A stretch of 64,000 bases of DNA from the NCBI RefSeq assembly GCF_004214895.1, contig NZ_CP035952.1, positions 5,618,501 to 5,682,500 on the forward strand, written 5' to 3'. A program made the translations under genes and the position numbers. Source of the stretch: Pseudomonas tructae. Its GTDB lineage: Bacteria; Pseudomonadota; Gammaproteobacteria; Pseudomonadales; Pseudomonadaceae. This document shows positions 1 to 8,511 of the stretch, one piece after another (position 1 is the stretch's first letter; each line of letters begins with the position of its first letter). The notes under the pieces were generated by a model that worked only from the letters and a program-made list of their open reading frames with translations, had not been told where the DNA came from and ran no database searches.

Positions 1-1509
1 GAAGACATGAAGCTCAGCGGCGAAGCCTCGGGCGAGCCGCTGCAAGGCAAGACCATGACCTTCGCCGCCCAGGGCCAGTTGCTGGTTGACCTGGCAGCCA
101 ACGTCGCCGAATGGAATGGCTTGAAGCTCTCGGCCAACCAGCTGCGCGCCCTTGGCGAGCTGAACCTGCGCGATCTCGACAAAACCCCGCAACTGAGCGG
201 CGGCCTGTCGATTGCCCAGTTCGACCTGCGCAACTTCCTCGACAGCATCGGCCACCCGCTGCCGGCTTCGGCCGATGCCAGCACCCTGGGTAAGGTCGAG
301 CTGGTCAGCCGCCTGCAGGGCACGCCAAACAGCCTGGCCCTGGAAGACCTGGCGATCAAGCTTGATGACAGCACCTTCAGCGGCCGCCTGGCGATCGAAG
401 ACTTCGCCAAGCAAGCCCTGCGCGTGCAACTCAAGGCCGACAAGTTCGACGCCGACCGCTACGCGCTGGCCAAGAGCGATGCGGCCAAAGGCGCCAAGGC
501 CGCGCGCCAGGCCGAAGTGCAGAGCAAAGAAGCCGGTGCCTTGGCCGGCGCCGGCACTACGCCGCTGCCTGACGCGCCGACCCAGGTGGCCTGGAGCAGC
601 GACAAGTTGCTGCCAGTTGATCGCCTGCGCAAAGTCGACCTGCAGGCCGACCTGACATTCGGCCAGCTGAACCTGGACAAACTGCCGATCGAAAACGCCC
701 ACCTCAAGGCTCAGGGCCAGGGTGGCCTGATCACTCTGCAAACCCTGCGAGGCGGCCTGTACAACGGCGACTTCGAAGCCAAGGGCACCCTCGACGTGCG
801 CCCGGCAGTGCCGCAAATTGGCCTCAATACCCGCATCAACCGGGTACCGGTCGAGCACTTCATCAAAAGCGAAAGCGGTACACCACCGGTCAAGGGCCTG
901 CTGACCCTGAGCAGCGACCTGACCGCTACCGGCAATAGCCAGAAGGCCCTGGTCGACACCCTCAATGGCAACGCCAGCTTCGTCATCAACGACGGCATCC
1001 TGGTCAACGCCAACCTCGAACAGCAGCTGTGCCAGGCCATCGCCACCCTCAACCGCAAGGCCTTGAGCGGTGAGCCACGTGGCAAGGACACGCCGTTCCA
1101 GGAGCTCAAGGGCAGCCTGGTGATGCGAAACGGTGTGGCCAGCAACCCTGACCTCAAGGTGCGAATTCCTGGCCTGACCGTCAACGGTAATGGCGACCTC
1201 GACCTGCGCGTACTGGGCATGGACTACCGCATTGGCGTTGTTGTCGAAGGCGACAAGCGTGACATGCCCGACCCGGCCTGCCAGGTTGGCGAGCGCTATG
1301 TCGGCCTTGAACTGCCGCTGCGCTGCCGTGGCCCGCTGGAGCTCGGCGCCAAGGCCTGCCGCCTGGACAAGGACGGCCTGGGCAAGGTCGCGGCCAAGCT
1401 TGCCGGCGACAAGGTCAGTGAAAAGCTCAGCGAAAAGATCGACGAGAAGCTCGGTGACAAGGTCAGCCCTGAGCTCAAAGATGCGCTCAAGGGGTTGTTC
1501 AAGCGATGA
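1..1509 (+). CDS. asmA: AsmA family protein, C-terminal part (cut by window start)
   Basis: The reading frame is open from the first base, so the start lies outside the window; the first in-window ATG (position 7) is internal. About 502 residues are visible. They show alternating short beta-strand segments (repeats of the type GxLxL and LDVR), a long run typical of the AsmA C-terminal domain (residues about 260-420, with GNASFVINDGILVNANLE), and a charged Lys/Glu/Asp tail. AsmA-like proteins are inner-membrane-anchored periplasmic proteins of the bridge-like lipid transfer type, linked to outer-membrane assembly. The stop overlaps the mutY start by 4 bp (ATGA), so the two are probably co-transcribed. 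Confidence 0.85.
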   Translation, partial: EDMKLSGEASGEPLQGKTMTFAAQGQLLVDLAANVAEWNGLKLSANQLRALGELNLRDLDKTPQLSGGLSIAQFDLRNFLDSIGHPLPASADASTLGKVELVSRLQGTPNSLALEDLAIKLDDSTFSGRLAIEDFAKQALRVQLKADKFDADRYALAKSDAAKGAKAARQAEVQSKEAGALAGAGTTPLPDAPTQVAWSSDKLLPVDRLRKVDLQADLTFGQLNLDKLPIENAHLKAQGQGGLITLQTLRGGLYNGDFEAKGTLDVRPAVPQIGLNTRINRVPVEHFIKSESGTPPVKGLLTLSSDLTATGNSQKALVDTLNGNASFVINDGILVNANLEQQLCQAIATLNRKALSGEPRGKDTPFQELKGSLVMRNGVASNPDLKVRIPGLTVNGNGDLDLRVLGMDYRIGVVVEGDKRDMPDPACQVGERYVGLELPLRCRGPLELGAKACRLDKDGLGKVAAKLAGDKVSEKLSEKIDEKLGDKVSPELKDALKGLFKR

Positions 1510-2573
1510 GTCCCGAGCAGTTTTCCAGCGCCGTGCTGGATTGGTACGACCGCAACGGCCGCCATGACCTGCCCTGGCAACAGGGCATCAACCCGTACCG
1601 GGTGTGGGTCTCGGAGATCATGTTGCAGCAGACTCAGGTGAGCACCGTGCTCAACTACTTCGGCCGCTTCATGGATGCCCTGCCCACGGTCCAGGCCCTG
1701 GCCGAGGCGCCTGAAGACGAAGTGCTGCACCTGTGGACGGGCCTGGGCTACTACACCCGGGCGCGCAACCTGCAAAAAACCGCGAAAATCGTCGTCGAGC
1801 AATACGCCGGCGAGTTTCCGCGCGATGTCGAGAAGCTCACCGACCTGCCCGGCATTGGGCTGTCTACTGCCGGCGCCATCGCCAGCATCAGCATGGGCCT
1901 GCGTGCGCCGATCCTCGACGGCAACGTCAAGCGCGTGCTGGCCCGCTACACCGCGCAAGAGGGCTATCCGGGCGAGCCGAAGGTGGCCAAGGCGTTGTGG
2001 GCCAATGCCGAGCGCTATACGCCGCACAGCCGGGTCAATCACTACACCCAGGCAATGATGGACCTGGGCGCTACCTTGTGTACCCGCAGCAAGCCCAGCT
2101 GCCTGCTGTGCCCGCTCAAGGTGGGCTGCGAGGCGCACATGCTCGGCCAGGAAATCCGCTACCCGGTGCCCAAACCGCGCAAGGAACTGCCGCGCAAGCG
2201 CACCCTGATGCCGCTGCTGGCCAACCACGAAGGCGCCATCCTGCTTTACCGGCGGCCGTCTACCGGGCTGTGGGGCGGCCTGTGGAGCCTGCCGGAGCTG
2301 GACACCCTCGAACAGATCGATGACCTGGCCGACCAGCACGGCCTGCGCCTGTCCGGCAGCCAGGCGCTGGACGGCCTGACCCACACCTTCAGCCATTTCC
2401 AGCTGGCCATCGAACCCTGGCTGGTACGCGTCGACAGCGCCACCGAGCACGTGGCCGAGGCCGACTGGCTCTGGTATAACCTCGCCACCCCGCCGCGCCT
2501 GGGCCTTGCCGCCCCGGTGAAAAAACTGCTCAAACGCGCGGCCGACGTATTGCTTACAGGAGAGTCGCGATGA
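1506..2573 (+). CDS. mutY: A/G-specific adenine DNA glycosylase MutY
   Basis: 355 residues, normal for MutY. It removes adenine mispaired with 8-oxoguanine or guanine in base-excision repair. An N-terminal HhH-GPD fold carries the catalytic Glu37 in SEIMLQQTQ, the helix-hairpin-helix [11 protein letters not shown], and the catalytic Asp138 in [12 protein letters not shown]. The 4Fe-4S cluster cysteines fall at 192, 199, 202 and 208 (spacing C-x6-C-x2-C-x5-C), the same numbering as E. coli MutY. A C-terminal NUDIX-like 8-oxoG recognition domain follows, with [17 protein letters not shown] near residue 250. It overlaps its upstream and downstream neighbours by 4 bp each; mutY followed by yggX is a common gammaproteobacterial arrangement. 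Confidence 0.97.
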   Translation: MSPEQFSSAVLDWYDRNGRHDLPWQQGINPYRVWVSEIMLQQTQVSTVLNYFGRFMDALPTVQALAEAPEDEVLHLWTGLGYYTRARNLQKTAKIVVEQYAGEFPRDVEKLTDLPGIGLSTAGAIASISMGLRAPILDGNVKRVLARYTAQEGYPGEPKVAKALWANAERYTPHSRVNHYTQAMMDLGATLCTRSKPSCLLCPLKVGCEAHMLGQEIRYPVPKPRKELPRKRTLMPLLANHEGAILLYRRPSTGLWGGLWSLPELDTLEQIDDLADQHGLRLSGSQALDGLTHTFSHFQLAIEPWLVRVDSATEHVAEADWLWYNLATPPRLGLAAPVKKLLKRAADVLLTGESR

Positions 2574-2842
2574 CCCGCACCGTAATGTGCCGCAAGTACA
2601 ACCAAGAACTGCCAGGCCTGGAGCGTCCACCCTACCCGGGCGCCAAGGGCCAGGACATCTTCGAGAACATCTCGCAGCAAGCCTGGGCCGACTGGCAAAA
2701 AGAACAGACCATGCTGATCAACGAGAAGCGCCTGAACATGATGAACGCCGAGGACCGCAAATTCCTCCAGGGCGAGATGGACAAGTTCTTCTCCGGTCAG
2801 GATTACGAAAAGGCCGAAGGTTACGTTCCACCTGCCGAGTAA
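2570..2842 (+). CDS. yggX: YggX family probable Fe(2+)-trafficking protein
   Basis: 90 residues, the usual family length. It starts [18 protein letters not shown] with the conserved Cys7 and ends with GYVPP, both hallmarks of YggX. In enterobacteria the protein protects iron-sulfur clusters from oxidative damage and affects the labile iron pool. Its ATG overlaps the mutY stop (ATGA), so it is translated from the same message as an Fe-S enzyme, which fits the role. No terminator is visible between its stop and the tRNA promoter. Confidence 0.95.
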   Translation: MTRTVMCRKYNQELPGLERPPYPGAKGQDIFENISQQAWADWQKEQTMLINEKRLNMMNAEDRKFLQGEMDKFFSGQDYEKAEGYVPPAE

Positions 2843-2894
2843 CCCCGGAAAATCGTAAGCGACGGAATTAATTTAATAAATTTTCAAAAAGTCG

Positions 2895-2923
2895 TTGACG
2901 TAACCCCGAAAAAGTCTTTTAAT
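2895..2923 (+). promoter_or_regulatory. sigma-70 promoter of tRNA-Phe
   Basis: TTGACG (2895-2900), a 17-bp spacer, then TTTAAT (2918-2923) ending 10 bp before the mature tRNA. The upstream stretch 2868-2890 is very AT-rich and could act as an UP element. Spacing and position make this a convincing tRNA promoter. Confidence 0.75.
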
Positions 2924-2933
2924 GCGCCCCGTT

Positions 2934-3009
2934 GCCCAGATAGCTCAGTCGGTAGAGCAGGGGATTGAAAATCCCCGTGTCGGCGGTTCGATTCCGTCTC
3001 TGGGCACCA
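2934..3009 (+). tRNA. tRNA-Phe (GAA)
   Basis: 76 nt cloverleaf with encoded CCA. The acceptor stem GCCCAGA pairs with TCTGGGC. The D-loop contains AGCTCAGTCGGTAGAGC, the anticodon arm GGGGATTGAAAATCCCC gives anticodon GAA, and the T-loop is GGTTCGATTCC. It closely matches the enterobacterial tRNA-Phe pattern. Confidence 0.98.
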
Positions 3010-3019
3010 CTAATACCGA

Positions 3020-3055
3020 AAAGCCCCAAGCGAAGTGATTCCTTGGGGCTTTTTT
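3020..3055 (+). terminator. Rho-independent terminator after tRNA-Phe
   Basis: AAGCCCCAAG pairs with CTTGGGGCTT across an 11-nt loop, followed by a run of T. It lies 11 nt after the tRNA CCA end. Confidence 0.9.
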
Positions 3056-3128
3056 CATGCCTGCGATTTATCCGCAAACGCAGGCCTTCTCGCGCACGGA
3101 AATGCCGCGAGCCTAATCGGAGCCAGGG

Positions 3129-3533
3129 ATGAAATCGATTGCCGTTGTCGTCGCCATACTGTTGAGCCTGACTGGCTGTGTCGGCGCCACCGTCGTGCTG
3201 CCGGAAAAACAGACCTCCCCCACTGGGGCCCATCGCATCCTGCGCCTGAAGAACATCACCCCCAAGGTCAGCAAATCGGAGAAATACAACGTCACTCGAG
3301 AGTGGTGCGGCGTCACCCTCTGGGCAGTGGTCGTGCCGGTGCCTTTGCTACTGCCGGTGTGCAGGACCTACAGCGAAGTGGCCTACGGCCCTGATATCGA
3401 TGGCGACCAGGTCGTGCTGTTCAACGCCCGGCAGACCATCAGCTCGCCCATGTACGCATGCGGCCCGATGATGATCCTCGCGCCGATCATCCATGGTTAC
3501 GAAGGCAATCAGATCTGCGGGATGATGCGCTAG
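3129..3533 (+). CDS. Small predicted outer-membrane lipoprotein, function unknown
   Basis: 134 residues. The N-terminus is a classic lipoprotein signal: a Lys, a hydrophobic core and the lipobox LTGC (Cys17). A second hydrophobic stretch (TLWAVVVPVPLLLPVC) follows an NVTREWCGVT motif. I recognise no family. It is preceded by AGCCAGGG as a modest ribosome-binding site. The stop codon shares the palindrome CTAG with the stop of the convergent TetR gene, so the two coding regions overlap by 4 bp tail to tail. Confidence 0.7.
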   Translation: MKSIAVVVAILLSLTGCVGATVVLPEKQTSPTGAHRILRLKNITPKVSKSEKYNVTREWCGVTLWAVVVPVPLLLPVCRTYSEVAYGPDIDGDQVVLFNARQTISSPMYACGPMMILAPIIHGYEGNQICGMMR

Positions 3534-4063
3534 GCCAGCGCAACCACCATCGACCGCGCCGCCTCGAACAGCCGCGCCTGCGGCCCGCTAACCTGCGACG
3601 CAACAATCAGCCCTTCACCCAGCAGAAACAGCTGCTGCGCAGCCTGCGGCTTGCATCCTGCGTCCTTGCACGCCTGCTCCAGTGCCGTCATGACCTTGTG
3701 CTTGTGCAGTTTGGCCAGCGCATGAGGCGGCTCACCCGGCCCGGCATACTCGGCCGAGGCATTGATGAAGGCACAGCCATGGAAGCCTTCAGAGCGCGCC
3801 CAGGCCTCGATGAAGTCGATATAGGCCAGCGGCCGCGCTTTTGCCTCTACGGCCGCCAGAGCGCTTTCCAGGCGCGCTATGAAATCGTGATCCCGCCGCT
3901 GCAGTGCTGCCTCGATCAACAGCTCCTTGCTGGGGAAATGCCGGTACAGGGTTTTCTTGGTCACCCCGGCTTCCTGACTCAGTTGCTCGACCCCGGTGCC
4001 GTGGTAACCCTGGCGGTAGAACAGCAGCAGCGCCGACTCGGCGATTTTCTCGGACGTACTCAT
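3530..4063 (-). CDS. TetR family transcriptional repressor
   Basis: 177 residues. The N-terminal TetR helix-turn-helix spans about residues 6-52 (IAESALLLFYRQGYHGTGVE, then TKKTLYRHFPSKELL). The C-terminal ligand domain contains GFHGCAFINASAEY and GPGEPPHALAKLHK, as in the YxaF/LmrA-like group that responds to aromatic or drug-like compounds. It is divergent from an HPP-family membrane gene; the shared intergenic region holds two copies of ACCGATCGGT arranged as an inverted pair. It therefore probably represses both itself and the neighbour. The inducer cannot be told from sequence. Confidence 0.92.
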   Translation of the reverse strand: MSTSEKIAESALLLFYRQGYHGTGVEQLSQEAGVTKKTLYRHFPSKELLIEAALQRRDHDFIARLESALAAVEAKARPLAYIDFIEAWARSEGFHGCAFINASAEYAGPGEPPHALAKLHKHKVMTALEQACKDAGCKPQAAQQLFLLGEGLIVASQVSGPQARLFEAARSMVVALA

Positions 4064-4098
4064 CTCACACCTTCGCTCAGGACAATTGCGAGTAGTGT

Positions 4099-4136
4099 AT
4101 ACCGATCGGTTGACTTACAGGTAAACCGATCGGTAT
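4099..4136. promoter_or_regulatory. Twin TetR operator over divergent promoters
   Basis: ATACCGATCGGTT (4099-4111) and AACCGATCGGTAT (4124-4136) are exact reverse complements, each centred on the perfect 10-bp palindrome ACCGATCGGT, with centres 24 bp apart. On the plus strand TTGACT (4110-4115) and TATCCT (4134-4139) could be -35 and -10. On the minus strand TTTACC and TATACA with an 18-bp spacer also lie in it, so a bound repressor would block both directions. Confidence 0.8.
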
Positions 4137-4171
4137 CCTCGACGCAAATTGCCCAACCGGAGACTGTGCCC

Positions 4172-4660
4172 ATGCCGTTCAAATCCAAGGCGCCCGCCGC
4201 CCCTTCCCTGCACTTCAGCCTGCTGTCACTGATAGGCGCGGCCGTGGCGATCGGCGCCACCGGCTGGCTCAGCCAGGTATCTGGCGCCCTGTGGCTGATG
4301 GCACCGTTCGGGGCCAGCTGCGTGCTGGCCTTCGGCATGCCCGACTCACCCCTGGCGCAGCCGCGCAACATCATCGGCGGGCATGTGATTGCCACCCTGG
4401 TGGGCCTGGCAGTGCTGTACAGCCTTGGCGACAGCTGGTGGAGCGCAGCCCTGGCCGTCGGCCTGGCCCTGGCCGCCATGCAGCAGACCCGCACCCTGCA
4501 CGCCCCTGCCGGGGCCAATCCACTGGTGGTGATCGCCAGCCATGCCCCATTGAGCTTCGTGGTGACCCCGGTGCTGGCTGGCTCGCTGGTGATCGTCGCC
4601 GTGGCCTGGTGCCTGAACAATGCGCGCCAGGCCAACAGCTACCCGAAATACTGGTACTGA
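4172..4660 (+). CDS. HPP family integral membrane protein
   Basis: 162 residues from the ATG at 4172, which has GGAG 10 nt upstream; the frame is open much further upstream but that part overlaps the TetR gene. Four hydrophobic helices are evident. The HPP-family signatures are APFGASCVLAFGMPDSPLAQ and the eponymous-region motif HAPAGANPLVV. HPP proteins have been linked to nitrite transport in chloroplasts and cyanobacteria; the role in Pseudomonas is not established. The divergent TetR gene and the palindromic operator suggest that it is induced by a small molecule. Confidence 0.88.
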   Translation: MPFKSKAPAAPSLHFSLLSLIGAAVAIGATGWLSQVSGALWLMAPFGASCVLAFGMPDSPLAQPRNIIGGHVIATLVGLAVLYSLGDSWWSAALAVGLALAAMQQTRTLHAPAGANPLVVIASHAPLSFVVTPVLAGSLVIVAVAWCLNNARQANSYPKYWY

Positions 4661-4758
4661 TGGCGCTATGCCAAGGGCTGTTGATCACCGTCAATATGCC
4701 CTTGGCCCGCCCCGATAAAATGCTCTGAGGATATTAGAAGGAACCAACAGGCCTCCCC

Positions 4759-5793
4759 ATGAGCGAAGAATCCACTGCCCTGCCCCTGCCCTCGCCCACA
4801 GCTGAAACACCCGCGAGCACCAGCCCAAGCCCGGCACGCAAAGCTGCCAGCACCCGCCCACGCCGTCCGCGCACCCCACGCAAGCCTGCAGCCGCAGACG
4901 CTGAAATCAGCGCCATCAGCCAGCAACCGGCAGCGCTGAAGGTCGCCTCGGCGCCACGCGGTTCCAACGAAGACAGCGCCCTGGCCAAATTGCCGACCAG
5001 CTACCCGTATCGCCACCGCATGCGCCGCGCCGAGTACGAGAAGGCCAAGCACGAACTGCAGATCGAGCTGCTCAAGGTGCAAAGCTGGGTCAAGGAAACC
5101 GGCCAGCGCATCGTCGTCCTGTTCGAAGGCCGCGACGCTGCGGGCAAGGGCGGCACCATCAAGCGCTTCATGGAGCACCTGAACCCGCGCGGTGCGCGGA
5201 TCGTCGCCCTGGAGAAGCCTTCCGAGCAGGAGAAAGGCCAGTGGTATTTCCAGCGCTATGTCCAGCACCTGCCCACAGCCGGTGAAATGGTCTTCTTCGA
5301 CCGCTCCTGGTACAACCGCGCCGGGGTAGAGCGGGTCATGGACTTCTGCTCGCCGCTGCAATACCTGGAGTTCATGCGCCAGGCGCCGGACCTCGAACGC
5401 ATGCTGTGCAACAGCGGCATTCTGCTGTTCAAGTACTGGTTCTCGGTCAACCGCGAAGAACAGCTGCGCCGCTTTATCTCGCGCCGCGACGACCCGCTCA
5501 AGCACTGGAAACTGTCACCGATCGACATCAAGTCGCTGGACAAGTGGGACGAATACACCGCCGCCAAGGAAGCGATGTTCTTCCACACCGACACCGCCGA
5601 CGCACCGTGGACGGTGATCAAGTCCGACGACAAGAAGCGCGCCCGGATCAACTGCATCCGCCATTTCCTGCATTCGCTGGACTACCCCGGCAAGGACCTG
5701 AGCGTCGCCCATCAGCCTGACCCACTGCTGGTAGACCGCGCCTCACGGGTGCTGGCAGAAGAGGACCGCGGCGAACTGGCCCAGCCGGCCTGA
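4759..5793 (+). CDS. ppk2: Polyphosphate kinase 2 (PPK2 family)
   Basis: 344 residues. After a low-complexity Ala/Pro/Arg-rich N-terminal tail of about 75 residues comes the PPK2 core: Walker A FEGRDAAGKGG (about 123-133), the lid-region segment EKGQWYFQRY, and Walker B FFDRSWYNRAG (about 179-189). PPK2 enzymes transfer phosphate between polyphosphate and nucleotides, often making GTP or ATP from the diphosphate. The single-domain architecture points to class I or a related class; the class cannot be fixed by eye. No operon partner is obvious; it lies 98 bp after the HPP gene. Confidence 0.93.
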   Translation: MSEESTALPLPSPTAETPASTSPSPARKAASTRPRRPRTPRKPAAADAEISAISQQPAALKVASAPRGSNEDSALAKLPTSYPYRHRMRRAEYEKAKHELQIELLKVQSWVKETGQRIVVLFEGRDAAGKGGTIKRFMEHLNPRGARIVALEKPSEQEKGQWYFQRYVQHLPTAGEMVFFDRSWYNRAGVERVMDFCSPLQYLEFMRQAPDLERMLCNSGILLFKYWFSVNREEQLRRFISRRDDPLKHWKLSPIDIKSLDKWDEYTAAKEAMFFHTDTADAPWTVIKSDDKKRARINCIRHFLHSLDYPGKDLSVAHQPDPLLVDRASRVLAEEDRGELAQPA

Positions 5794-5863
5794 GATGCGA
5801 CTTGGGTTTCCTGGCCAACTGCGCTTCAATACGCACAATTTTTAACCGGCTCAGGGTTCACCA

Positions 5864-6301
5864 ATGGCTTCCAGCAGCAAACAACAGAAACGCGCCAAGC
5901 GCGCCGCCAGCAAAGCGCGTGAGAACCGTATGGTACGCAGCGGCCAGGCAGTCAAGAGCTCTGGCGAGAGCTCCAGCGCCAGCGTTGAGCAAGTCTTCAA
6001 CAAGGCCATGGAATCGGGTAGCTACAACGCCCTGTTCGAGAAGATGAAGCAAGCCCAGGACAGCGGCCTGGTGGCGCTGATCTCGGTATTCCTGGTCGAC
6101 CCGCTGCTGACCCTGGTGCTCAAGGGCCACAAGGAAGAACACGCCACCGACTACATCGTCATGGTCTTCACCGCCTACCGCGCCTGGCTGGACGGCGCCG
6201 ACGAAGCCACGACCATGGCCTGGCTCGAGAGCGACGAGTTCCAGGAAGCCTATATCGCAGCGTCGGAAGCGGTGTCCAAGCAGCAGAAGAAGTTCGGCTG
6301 A
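5864..6301 (+). CDS. Conserved hypothetical cytoplasmic protein
   Basis: 145 residues with a strongly basic N-terminus (SSSKQQKRAKRAASKAREN) followed by an alpha-helical body and a Lys-rich end (SKQQKKFG). No membrane segment or signal peptide. The codon pattern is that of the host genome, supporting a real gene. I do not recognise a family with a known function. The basic tail could bind nucleic acid, but that is only inference. Confidence 0.75.
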   Translation: MASSSKQQKRAKRAASKARENRMVRSGQAVKSSGESSSASVEQVFNKAMESGSYNALFEKMKQAQDSGLVALISVFLVDPLLTLVLKGHKEEHATDYIVMVFTAYRAWLDGADEATTMAWLESDEFQEAYIAASEAVSKQQKKFG

Positions 6302-6357
6302 CTGCATGACTGGCTCCCGGTCGACCTTCATACCTTAACGGTGCACACAGACCCATT

Positions 6358-6442
6358 GTGGGAGCGGGCTTGCCCCGCGATGCGATGTAACTGACAGAAT
6401 GCCATCGCGGGACCAGTCGAGGCGTCGCACCTCCGCTCCCAC
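6358..6442. repeat. REP-type palindromic element (imperfect pair)
   Basis: GTGGGAGCGGGCTTGCCCCG at 6358 is the Pseudomonas REP core. An eroded inverted partner ends with CCGCTCCCAC at 6442. It lies between convergent genes, the usual location. Confidence 0.8.
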
Positions 6443-6460
6443 CGGTTGCTCGGGCACCCA

Positions 6461-6495
6461 CAAAAAAGGCCGCGATCCTCACAGATCGCGGCCTT
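6461..6495 (-). terminator. Rho-independent terminator of gabP
   Basis: Read on the minus strand, AAGGCCGCGAT and ATCGCGGCCTT form an 11-bp perfect stem with an 8-nt loop, followed by TTTTG. It sits 22 bp beyond the permease stop. Confidence 0.9.
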
Positions 6496-6516
6496 GTTCA
6501 TTTCAGCAACGCTACA

Positions 6517-7911
6517 TCAGTTATCCAGCACGACCTGTCCGGCTGCTGCGGCCTTGCGCTTGCGCGCCACCAACAGCCCTGCGGCCACCACGGCGATGGA
6601 CAGCAAGCCGGTAGCAATAATCTCGATCCGGTGATCCGGACGGATCAGCATCACGGTCAGAATGCCAACGATGAACGCGATGGTCGCCCAGGTCAGGCCC
6701 GGGAACAGCCACATTTTGAAGGCGATCTTCTCGCCACGCTGCATCCGCTGACGGCGCATGCGCAGTTGCGACACGGCAATCACCAGGTACACCAGCAAGG
6801 CAATGGCGCCGGAGCTTGCCAGCAGGAACTCGAACACCTGGGCAGGCGCCAGGTAGTTGGCGATTACGGTGAGGAACGCCGCCGCCGTCGACAGCACCAC
6901 CGCTACATACGGCGTACCACTGGAAGTGGTGCGCTGGGCCATGGCCGGGGCATCACCACGCTTGCTCAGGGAGAAGAGCATGCGCGAGGAAGTGTACAGC
7001 GCCGAGTTCAGGCAACTGGTCACCGCGATCAGCACGACGATGTCGACGATCAGCTTGGCGTTGGGAATGCCCATCAGGTTCAGCACGGTCTGGTACGAAC
7101 CGACTTCGGCCAGGTCACTGTTGGTCCACGGCACCAGGGCCACGACCAGGAAGATCGACACGAGGTAGAACAGGAAGATCCGCCAGATCACCGAGTTGGT
7201 GGCCTTGGTGATCTGCTTGCCCGGATCTTTCGATTCAGCGGCAGCAATGGTGACGATTTCGGTACCCATGAACGAGAACATGGTGGTGAGCATCGCAGCC
7301 AGCACTGCGCCCATGCCGTTAGGCATGAAGCCCTGGGTGTCGAACAGGTGGCTGACGCCGCTGACCTGGCTGTCAGGCAGCAGGCCGAAGACAGCCGCCA
7401 CACCCAGGACAATGAAGCCGATGATCGCCACGACCTTGAGCAAGGCGAACCAGAACTCGAACTCACCGTAGTTCTTCACGCTGAACAGGTTGGTTGCAGT
7501 CAGCAGCAAGGTAATGACCAGGGTAAACACCCAGATGCCGATGTCCGGGAACCAGGCATGCAGGATGGTCGCTGCGGCGTTGGCTTCCAGCGGAATCACC
7601 AACACCCAGAACCACCAGTACAACCAGCCGATGGTAAAGCCGGCCCAGTGGCCGATGGCCCTGTCGGCGTAAGTCGAGAACGAGCCTGTATCTGGCGACG
7701 CCACGGCCATCTCGGCCAGCATGCGCATCACCAGCACCACCAGGGTGCCAGCCCCCAGGTAGGCCAACAACACTGCCGGGCCGGCGGCGGCAATGGCGTG
7801 GCCGGAACCGACGAACAGGCCGGCACCGATCACGCCAGCAATGGACAACATGGTGACATGCCGCTGTTTGAGCCCCTGAGCGAGGTCATTGGAATTGTGC
7901 GTACCGCTCAT
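6517..7911 (-). CDS. gabP: GABA permease-type amino acid transporter
   Basis: 464 residues from the ATG at 7911, preceded by AAAGG with normal spacing; an upstream in-frame start at 7968 would add 19 residues without family support. It is a 12-helix APC-superfamily permease. The N-terminus LKQRHVTMLSIAGVIGAGLF, then AEMAVASPDTGSFSTYADRA, SVKNYGEFEFWFALLK and TSCLNSALYTSSRMLFSLS match E. coli GabP almost throughout, and the length differs by only about two residues. It should take up gamma-aminobutyrate by proton symport. No gab catabolic genes are adjacent, so the substrate rests on family similarity. Confidence 0.9.
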   Translation of the reverse strand: MSGTHNSNDLAQGLKQRHVTMLSIAGVIGAGLFVGSGHAIAAAGPAVLLAYLGAGTLVVLVMRMLAEMAVASPDTGSFSTYADRAIGHWAGFTIGWLYWWFWVLVIPLEANAAATILHAWFPDIGIWVFTLVITLLLTATNLFSVKNYGEFEFWFALLKVVAIIGFIVLGVAAVFGLLPDSQVSGVSHLFDTQGFMPNGMGAVLAAMLTTMFSFMGTEIVTIAAAESKDPGKQITKATNSVIWRIFLFYLVSIFLVVALVPWTNSDLAEVGSYQTVLNLMGIPNAKLIVDIVVLIAVTSCLNSALYTSSRMLFSLSKRGDAPAMAQRTTSSGTPYVAVVLSTAAAFLTVIANYLAPAQVFEFLLASSGAIALLVYLVIAVSQLRMRRQRMQRGEKIAFKMWLFPGLTWATIAFIVGILTVMLIRPDHRIEIIATGLLSIAVVAAGLLVARKRKAAAAGQVVLDN

Positions 7912-8511
7912 AAAACTACCTTTGAAGGAATGGCGTTCCGAGCCTGCAACCGGGGTCGCAAGCTCCAATAAAAGAGTGCTACATCCTGTGGGCTACCTAG
8001 CAGGCAATAACTGCGCCATGTGCACGACCGTTCGTTCGGAATTTCTCACGGCCCCGTGCAACAAGGCTTACAGGCTTTTCTGCCACTCCTTGACCGAAAG
8101 CCCTTTAAAAATACCTGGTAATAATTAATTACTGAAATACCCAGTTACAGGTGCACCAAAAGAAGCCCTCGGTAACACCCGCGCACAAATCCAGGACAAA
8201 AAGGCGCAACCCAACGGCGCAACTTGCGTCTACCGTGCGGGTTATCCTCAAGCGCAAAAGACAGAAACGACTTCCCAGCACCGGCCAAAACTGGCACCAT
8301 CGCGCCTTTTTTCATCAAGGCTCCGGCCCTGGAAACGAGGGCAGGCGGACATCCGCGCGACAGTCCACTGCAACGATGCGACAACCGCCCTCCCACCAAC
8401 CGCTTGCCTCTCCCGACGTTATTGGCTGTCTTCGGACCGCTATGCTAGCTTGGCGCCTCGCCAGGAAGGCCGCTAACAGCAGGAGCGCACCAGAACACAT
8501 GAGGACCGCAC
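7912..8511. other. Intergenic region between gabP and the ABC importer
   Basis: About 600 bp with no convincing gene; the longest open frame (from 7889) starts inside gabP and has poor codon character. It must hold the divergent promoters. GTAATAATTAATTAC (8118-8132) is a near-palindrome with GTAAT/ATTAC arms upstream of gabP and could be an operator. TATGCT at 8441-8446 is a possible -10 for the importer, but its -35 is weak. Confidence 0.4.

Noticed and set aside
1296..2630. Long minus-strand open frame antisense to mutY
   Set aside because: It is a product of GC-rich codons; mutY on the other strand has every catalytic residue, and the antisense protein has no recognisable domain.
3458..4171. 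Upstream extension of the HPP frame
   Set aside because: The open frame runs back over the TetR gene and operator; the ATG at 4172 has a site and matches the family start.
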